64,000 bases of DNA from an uncultured Akkermansia sp. (lineage in GTDB: Bacteria > Verrucomicrobiota > Verrucomicrobiia > Verrucomicrobiales > Akkermansiaceae): contig URLZ01000007.1 in NCBI GenBank assembly GCA_900548895.1, positions 1 to 64,000 of the forward strand, read 5' to 3'. A program made the position numbers and the translations under genes. Each line of letters starts with the position of its first letter. The stretch's first letter is position 1. This document shows, one piece after another, positions 59,052 to 64,000 of this stretch. The notes below the pieces were generated by a model. It saw nothing but the letters and a program-made list of their open reading frames with translations, searched no databases and was not told the origin of the DNA.

Positions 59052-60533
59052 TCAGGCGCGGGATTTGAGCTGAGGGAAGAGAATAACGTCTCTCACCGAG
59101 CCGGCACCCGTCAGCAGCATACAGAGGCGATCAATGCCGATGCCGATGCCGCCGGCGCTGGGCATGCCGGACTCCAGCGTCTCGACGAAGTCGTAGTCGA
59201 TCTTCTGCGTCTCCTCGCCCGCCTGATGCTTGAGGCGCTCCAGCTGCTCCACGGGGTCATTCTGCTCCGAATAGCCCGGGCAGATCTCCTGACCGTTCAT
59301 CACCAGCTCAAAGACATCCACCACCTCGGGATTCTCGGGGTTCGCCTTGGCCAGCGGCACGAGATCGCGGGCGACGTGGCAGACGAAGAGCGGGTTCACC
59401 TGCTTCTCCTCCACCAACTTCTCGTAGACCTGCTGCGTCACCCCCGTGTCATCGAGCTGCTCGCCGATTTGCACCTGCAGCTGCTCCACGGCGCGCGTGC
59501 GGCGCTGCTCGGGCGTCAGCTCGAACCAGTCATCGCCGGCCACCTCGCGCACGAGGTCGTTGTAGTCCGCGCGGCGCCAGGGGCGCGTGAGATCAACCGT
59601 CCAACGCAGATTGCCCTCGTCGTCGAACTGATCAAACTTCAGCGTGCCGAACACCTTCTGAGCAATCGTCGTGATCATCTCCTCCATCATGTCGGCCATC
59701 GTCTCGTAGTCACCACCGGCCTCGTAGACCTCCAGCACCGTGAACTCCGGGTTGTGGCGTCGATCCACACCCTCGTTGCGGAAATTGCGGTTGAGCTCGT
59801 AGACCTTCGGGAAGCCGCCCACCAGCAAACGCTTGAGGAACAGCTCCGGCGCAATGCGCAGCGTCACCTCCTTCTTGAGCGCGTTGTAATAGGACTCGAA
59901 GGGCTTGGCCGCAGCCCCGCCCGCCACATCCTGCAGCATCGGCGTCTCCACCTCCAGGAAGCCGCGGGCATTGAGATAATCGCGAATCTCGCGCACAATG
60001 CGCGAGCGCGCCACGAAGCGACGCGCACTCTCCTCATTGCTCATGAGGTCGAGGTGGCGGCGGCGGTAGCGCATATCGGCATCCGCCAAGCCGTGATACT
60101 TGTCCGGCATCGGGCGCAGAGCCTTCGAGAGCAGCTTGAAGGCATCCACGCGCACCGAGGGCTCGCCCGTGCGCGTCACGAAGGTCTCACCCTCAATGCC
60201 GACCCAGTCACCGCGCTCCAAAAGCTTCCAGAGCGCCCACGACTCCTCCGAGCAGGACTTCTTCGTGAGCATGCACTGCACCGAGCCGCACACATCACCC
60301 ACCGTGAAAAACTGCGTGCGCCCCATATCGCGCAGCGCCGTAATGCGGCCGAGAAACTTCACCTGTTTACCCTCCTGAAAATCCGCCTTGATTTCCGCCG
60401 GAGTCGTAGTGATATCGAACCGCCCGCCATAGGGATTGACCCCCAGAGCGCGGATCTTGCTCACCTTCTCACGGCGCACGGCAATCAGTTCCTCCTCAGA
60501 GGAACCCGGAGCAGTATGAGGTGCATCTGACAT
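59052..60533 (-). CDS. lysS: lysyl-tRNA synthetase, class II
   Basis: Enzyme of 493 residues that charges tRNA-Lys. The N-terminal OB fold binds the anticodon (KQVKFLGRITALRDMGRTQFFTVGDVCGSVQCML in pieces). Class II motif 1 is near RRFVARSRIVREIRDYLNARGFLEVETPML, motif 2 is KVYELNRNFRNEGVDRRHNPEFTVLE, and motif 3 is GIGIGIDRLCMLLTG. In the motif 1 region SYYNALKKEVTLRIAPELFLKRLLVGGF the LysS-typical residues are present. The family's usual GGA-A-KPF element is GGAAAKPF here. A TATAAT (complement of 60543-60548) ends nine bases before ATG 60533. Confidence 0.96.
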   Translation of the reverse strand: MSDAPHTAPGSSEEELIAVRREKVSKIRALGVNPYGGRFDITTTPAEIKADFQEGKQVKFLGRITALRDMGRTQFFTVGDVCGSVQCMLTKKSCSEESWALWKLLERGDWVGIEGETFVTRTGEPSVRVDAFKLLSKALRPMPDKYHGLADADMRYRRRHLDLMSNEESARRFVARSRIVREIRDYLNARGFLEVETPMLQDVAGGAAAKPFESYYNALKKEVTLRIAPELFLKRLLVGGFPKVYELNRNFRNEGVDRRHNPEFTVLEVYEAGGDYETMADMMEEMITTIAQKVFGTLKFDQFDDEGNLRWTVDLTRPWRRADYNDLVREVAGDDWFELTPEQRRTRAVEQLQVQIGEQLDDTGVTQQVYEKLVEEKQVNPLFVCHVARDLVPLAKANPENPEVVDVFELVMNGQEICPGYSEQNDPVEQLERLKHQAGEETQKIDYDFVETLESGMPSAGGIGIGIDRLCMLLTGAGSVRDVILFPQLKSRA

Positions 60534-60542
60534 AGCGCGGCT

Positions 60543-60548
60543 ATTATA
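60543..60548 (-). promoter_or_regulatory. -10 box of lysS
   Basis: Perfect TATAAT on the minus strand, nine bases before the ATG, giving a leader of about three bases. No good -35 box is visible. Confidence 0.45.
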
Positions 60549-60808
60549 CGCGCCCGCGGGCGAAAAGCCAGCCTAAATTCTGCGGCTTGGCAGAAAAACG
60601 AGCAGTCGAAGCCGGCAGAGACTCCCGCACCGCCGACCGCCCCCCCCTGTCAGCGAATCAGCTCAAAGGTGGGACAAAAACACCTGCGAAAGCGAAGACA
60701 AACTCTTGGGGGTGCGGCAAACATAGCCCGAGAGATCTCGGGCGCCCCACCCGACCACTGCATCCTCGTCCGCCAAACACCTCGTCCGACAACTGCCGCC
60801 GCGGGTGC
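60549..60808. other. intergenic region between oppC-like gene and lysS
   Basis: About 260 bases with no gene that I can support. It holds a palindrome CCCGAGAGATCTCGGG at about 60728-60743 that could fold into a hairpin after the opp operon. Confidence 0.35.
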
Positions 60809-61762
60809 TCAATCGCGCGACGAGCGCGGATCGAGCGCATCGCGCAAGCCGTCGCCGAGAAAATTGAGCGCCAGCAGCGTCAGACAAAAACAGAGCGAGG
60901 GAAAAATGAGCAGCTCCGGCGTCACCTCCATGCGATCCGCCCCCTCCTTGATGAGCGTCCCCCAAGAGGAGTTGGGCGCCTTCACCCCAAGGCCGATGAA
61001 ACTCAGCGTCGACTCCGTCAGGATGATGCCCGGCACCGCCAGCGTCGTGTACACCACCACCGTCCCCATCAGATTCGGCGCGATGTGGCGCAGCAGAATG
61101 CGCAGATGCCCCAGCCCCAGCGAGCGAGCCGCCAGCACATACTCGCGCGACTTGATCTCCATCGTCTGCGTGCGCACAATGCGCGCCAGCGTCAGCCAGC
61201 CCAGCGCCCCGATCGCAATGAAGAGCGGTACGAGCCCCAAGATCGGCGCCACCGTCTCGCGCGGCAGGCCGAGCGACTCGACCATCCATTGCGTCAGCCG
61301 CTGACTCGGCTCCTCAATGCTCAGCGAAAACACAATCACGAGCACCATGAACGGCAGAGCAAAGAGCACATCCACCGCCCGCATCATCAACGCATCCGTT
61401 CGCCCCCCCACATAGCCCGAAATCAACCCGTAAATCACACCGATCACCAGCGCCACCCCCGTCGCCACCACACCCACCAGCAGCGAAATCCGGCCACCGT
61501 AGAGCACGCGAGCCAGCAGATCGCGCCCCAGCTGATCCGTGCCGAAAGGATGCTCCCAGCTGCAATTGGCCGCAATGTCGGCGAGGTTCGTCGCGTTCGG
61601 GTTCGCGATGAAGGGGAAGAGCGGCAGCACGAAGCAGGCCAGCACCATGAGCAGCAGAAACACCAGCGACGCCATCGCCGCCCGGTTGCGGCACAAGCGC
61701 GCACGGGCATCATCCCAGAGCGAGCGCCCCGCCTCAAATCTTTTCGCAGAAGCCTTCATCAT
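60809..61762 (-). CDS. peptide ABC transporter permease, DppC/OppC family
   Basis: Inner-membrane permease of 317 residues. Six hydrophobic segments; the N-terminus has the family pattern ARLCRNRAAMASLVFLLLMVLACFVLPLFPF, then HPFGTDQLGRDLLARVLYGGRISLLVGVVATG in pieces. The EAA loop contacting the ATPase is EYVLAARSLGLGHLRILLRHIAPNL. The end is FLGDGLRDALDPR, a DppC/OppC hallmark. The substrate is probably short peptides. It is the third gene of an operon with the DppB-type permease (nine bases upstream) and the binding protein; ATPase genes are not in the window. Confidence 0.92.
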   Translation of the reverse strand: MMKASAKRFEAGRSLWDDARARLCRNRAAMASLVFLLLMVLACFVLPLFPFIANPNATNLADIAANCSWEHPFGTDQLGRDLLARVLYGGRISLLVGVVATGVALVIGVIYGLISGYVGGRTDALMMRAVDVLFALPFMVLVIVFSLSIEEPSQRLTQWMVESLGLPRETVAPILGLVPLFIAIGALGWLTLARIVRTQTMEIKSREYVLAARSLGLGHLRILLRHIAPNLMGTVVVYTTLAVPGIILTESTLSFIGLGVKAPNSSWGTLIKEGADRMEVTPELLIFPSLCFCLTLLALNFLGDGLRDALDPRSSRD

Positions 61763-61771
61763 ACCGAAACA

Positions 61772-62701
61772 TCACACCGTTCCCTCGGCGCGCAGCCGAG
61801 GATTGAGATAGAGCAGCAGCAGATCCACCGCCAAGTTCGCCAGCACAATCAGCACCCCGTAGCAGAGCACCAGCCCCTGAATCAGGAAGTAATCGCGATC
61901 CGTCGTCGCGTTGACGAAGTGCAGCCCCATGCCCGGCACCTGAAAACAAGTCTCCACCACGAAAGAGCCCGTGATGAGAGCCGCGAAGGCCGGGCCGAGA
62001 TACGACACGGCCGGCAGCAGACCACTGCGCAGCGCATGCACAAAGAGCACGCGCAGCGGGCGACAGCCCTTCGCCCGCGCCGTGCGGATGAAATCCTGCG
62101 TCAGCACCTCCGCCATGCCCCCGCGCGTCAGACGCGCCAGATACGCCGCATTGATCAGCCCGAGCGTCAGCGCCGGCAGCAGCGCGCAGAGCGGATCATC
62201 CCAGCCCGCCACACTCAGCCCCGGCACGTGCATCCCCAGCGTCAGCCCCAGCACCGGTGCAATCACGAAGGCCGGCAGACAAATCCCCGCCATCGCCAGA
62301 CACATCACCAGCGCATCCGGCCAGCGGTTGCGGTAGCAGGCCGCCAGCATCCCCGCCGGGATACCAACACCCACCGCAATGAGCATCCCCAGCACCCCCA
62401 GCAGAAGAGACACCGGGAAAGCCTGTGCAATAATCTCACTGACCTGCACCCCCTCACGCACCAACGACGGGCCGAAATCCCCGTGCAGCAAAATCCCCTT
62501 CCAGTAGTTCGCGTACTGCACCAGCGGCCCCTCATCGAGGCCATAGAGCGACTGCAACTGCGCCATCACGTGCTCCGGCAGCTTGCGCTCCCCCAAAAAG
62601 GGATTACCCGGCAGCAGGCGCACCAGAAAGAACGTCAGCGTCTGGAGCACGAAAATTACCCCGACGCCCTGCGCCAAGCGCTTCAGCAGCAAGCGCATCA
62701 T
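61772..62701 (-). CDS. peptide ABC transporter permease, DppB/OppB family
   Basis: Inner-membrane permease of 309 residues. N-terminus: LLLKRLAQGVGVIFVLQTLTFFLVRLLPGNPF, the DppB pattern. It continues with YGLDEGPLVQYANYWKGILLHGDFGPSL in pieces, the helices IPAGMLAACYRNRWPDALVM, and the EAA loop DFIRTARAKGCRPLRVLFVHALRSGLLP. Then comes ITGSFVVETCFQVPGMGLHFVNATTDRDY. Its start overlaps the stop of the binding-protein gene by four bases, so translation is coupled. Confidence 0.93.
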   Translation of the reverse strand: MMRLLLKRLAQGVGVIFVLQTLTFFLVRLLPGNPFLGERKLPEHVMAQLQSLYGLDEGPLVQYANYWKGILLHGDFGPSLVREGVQVSEIIAQAFPVSLLLGVLGMLIAVGVGIPAGMLAACYRNRWPDALVMCLAMAGICLPAFVIAPVLGLTLGMHVPGLSVAGWDDPLCALLPALTLGLINAAYLARLTRGGMAEVLTQDFIRTARAKGCRPLRVLFVHALRSGLLPAVSYLGPAFAALITGSFVVETCFQVPGMGLHFVNATTDRDYFLIQGLVLCYGVLIVLANLAVDLLLLYLNPRLRAEGTV

Positions 62702-64000
62702 CGCCCGGCCCTCCCCTCTTCCTCCGCGTCCGCGGCCACTGCGGCACCCGCCGGCAGCAGCTCCACCGCATCCAGCGGATGATTATCCAGCATCAGCGGG
62801 AACCAGCCCCGCACCCGCGGACTCTTCAAATACGTGCGCTCACTCCAGTAGAGCGGAATCACCGGCTGCTGTTCAAGCATCAGGCGCTCCGCCCGGCGCA
62901 GGCAGTCCAAACGCAGCCCCGCGTCCGCCGAAGAGCGAGCCTGCTGCACCAGCGCATCGAAGGCCGGCTCACGCCACCCCGTGCAATTATTGCCGCTGCC
63001 GCTGCACCAAAGCTCCACGAACGTCGCCGGATCCAGATAATCCCCGCTCCACGACGAAGATGAAATATCGTAGTCTCGGCTCTGCTGCGCCGCCTTGTAG
63101 GCCGACCACTCGCAGGAGCGAATCTCCACATGCACCCCCAGCACCCGTGCCCACATCGCCTGAATCGTCTCCGCCATCAGCCGCTGCACGTCGCGGGACG
63201 AGGTCATCAACTCCAGCGCCGGGAAACCGCGCCCCCCCGGATAGCCCGCCTCAGCCAGCAGGCGTCGAGCCTCCTGCTCGCGCTCCGCCTGCGAGCGGCG
63301 CGACTCCCCGCCGTCACCCGCATCATAGCCGCCCCCCGGCGGCGTCAGCGCGAAGGCCACCTTGCCCGCACCGCGCACCACGCGCCCCACCAACTCCTCG
63401 CGATCAATCGCCAGCGAAAGCGCGCGGCGCACCCGGCGATCCGTCAGCGGAGCCCGCGTCGTGTTGAGGCGGTAAAAAATCGAGCAGTAGTAATCATCGC
63501 GGCAAAACTCCTCGGGAGCGCGGCGCTGCGCCATCTCCAGCATCTCCGGCGGCACATTGTTCGTAATATGCAACTTACCGCCGAAATACATCCGCGTCTC
63601 CGTGTACCCATTCACCACCGGCAAAAAACACACCCCCGCATTCTTCACCTCCCCGGCGCGCCAGTAAGAGCGATTCGGCCTCACCAGCAAATGATCATTG
63701 AACACCCGCTCCGCCAGCACATACGCCCCATTGCCCACCCAGCAGCCCGGGCGCGTCCAGGCACTGCGGCGATCCAGCATCCCGCCCTGCGCCTCCACCG
63801 CATGCTCCGGCACCGGGAACCACGTAAAATGCAGCAGCAACTGCAGGAAATGCGGCATCGGCCCCGTCAGCGACAACACCAGCGTGCGATCATCCGGCGC
63901 CTTCACCCCCACCGCATCCCAGTCACCCTCCCCGCGATTGTACGCCTCAGCCCCCCGCAGCACATAGAGCATCTCCGCATACTTCCCGCCGAAAGACGGA
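62698..64000 (-). CDS. peptide ABC transporter substrate-binding protein (N-terminus outside window)
   Basis: Partial gene. The frame stays open to the right edge (codons upstream of 63972 read SFGGKYAE), so the N-terminus and signal peptide lie beyond 64000. What is visible (about 434 residues) is the C-terminal two thirds of an SBP family 5 protein: WDAVGVKAPDDRTLVLSLTGPMPHFLQLLLHFTWFPVPEH in pieces, NGAYVLAERVFNDHLLVRPNRSYWRA, CSIFYRLNTTRAPLTDRRVRRALSLAIDRE, and LYWSERTYLKSPRVRGWFP. It delivers peptides to the DppB/C permeases that follow. A short Ala/Glu-rich tail ends the protein. Confidence 0.92.
   Translation of the reverse strand, partial: PSFGGKYAEMLYVLRGAEAYNRGEGDWDAVGVKAPDDRTLVLSLTGPMPHFLQLLLHFTWFPVPEHAVEAQGGMLDRRSAWTRPGCWVGNGAYVLAERVFNDHLLVRPNRSYWRAGEVKNAGVCFLPVVNGYTETRMYFGGKLHITNNVPPEMLEMAQRRAPEEFCRDDYYCSIFYRLNTTRAPLTDRRVRRALSLAIDREELVGRVVRGAGKVAFALTPPGGGYDAGDGGESRRSQAEREQEARRLLAEAGYPGGRGFPALELMTSSRDVQRLMAETIQAMWARVLGVHVEIRSCEWSAYKAAQQSRDYDISSSSWSGDYLDPATFVELWCSGSGNNCTGWREPAFDALVQQARSSADAGLRLDCLRRAERLMLEQQPVIPLYWSERTYLKSPRVRGWFPLMLDNHPLDAVELLPAGAAVAADAEEEGRAGR

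Noticed and set aside
60587..62782. A 731-residue plus-strand frame over the peptide transporter operon
   Set aside because: Arg/Gln/His-rich shadow of two clear permease genes.

Overview
The window reads as a chromosomal segment of a GC-rich, Gram-negative bacterium of the Verrucomicrobiota, probably near Akkermansia. Three secreted proteins end in the PEP-CTERM-like tail (PEPTT, a hydrophobic stretch, then LCARRRRK) that is familiar from that group. LptD, LptE, BamD, KdsD, an OprB-like porin and an autotransporter show an outer membrane that contains LPS. Start codons rarely have a Shine-Dalgarno sequence. Instead, at least nine genes have a near-consensus promoter (TTGNCA, 16-17 bases, TANNNT) whose -10 box ends only 5-7 bases before the start codon, so their mRNAs should be leaderless. 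I used this to fix several starts.

Layout. 1-4.5 kb: a membrane-anchored low-complexity protein, an octaheme cytochrome c with TPRs, and a membrane protein. 4.8-9.7 kb: ferrous iron uptake (feoA, an enlarged feoB, a Cys-rich Feo partner) and a porin. 9.8-13.3 kb: a metal-homeostasis module with two small secreted proteins, a SmtB/ArsR repressor with its operator, and a P1B ATPase. 13.6-17.4 kb: a coiled-coil protein, an ankyrin protein, dCMP deaminase, ADP-ribosylglycohydrolase and ribosomal protein S6. 17.5-35.6 kb: mostly housekeeping genes (kdsD, tRNA-Ser, a eukaryotic-type hisA, fabI, marR, alr, cyclophilin, ABC-F, rnr, rsmI, lptE, bamD, hisI).

35.9-44.9 kb is the accessory region. It holds three tandem PEP-CTERM proteins, a broken autotransporter 3' end, a lower-GC module and a full 1,406-residue autotransporter. 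The module consists of a DUF3800 gene and, convergent to it, a structured non-coding RNA with its own consensus promoter and terminator. It lies between two related copies of the autotransporter 3' end and its terminator, and it is the best candidate here for an under-described system.

45-64 kb: tRNA-Arg, ybeY, tadA, pdxA, an OlsF-like acyltransferase fusion, lptD, a NifA-like sigma-54 activator beside a NAD-synthetase-like protein that has lost its catalytic motifs, an HdeD-like protein, superoxide dismutase, a PP2C phosphatase, lysS, and an oligopeptide ABC transporter operon whose binding protein runs off the right edge.

All functions are inferred from sequence by eye. No database search was run.
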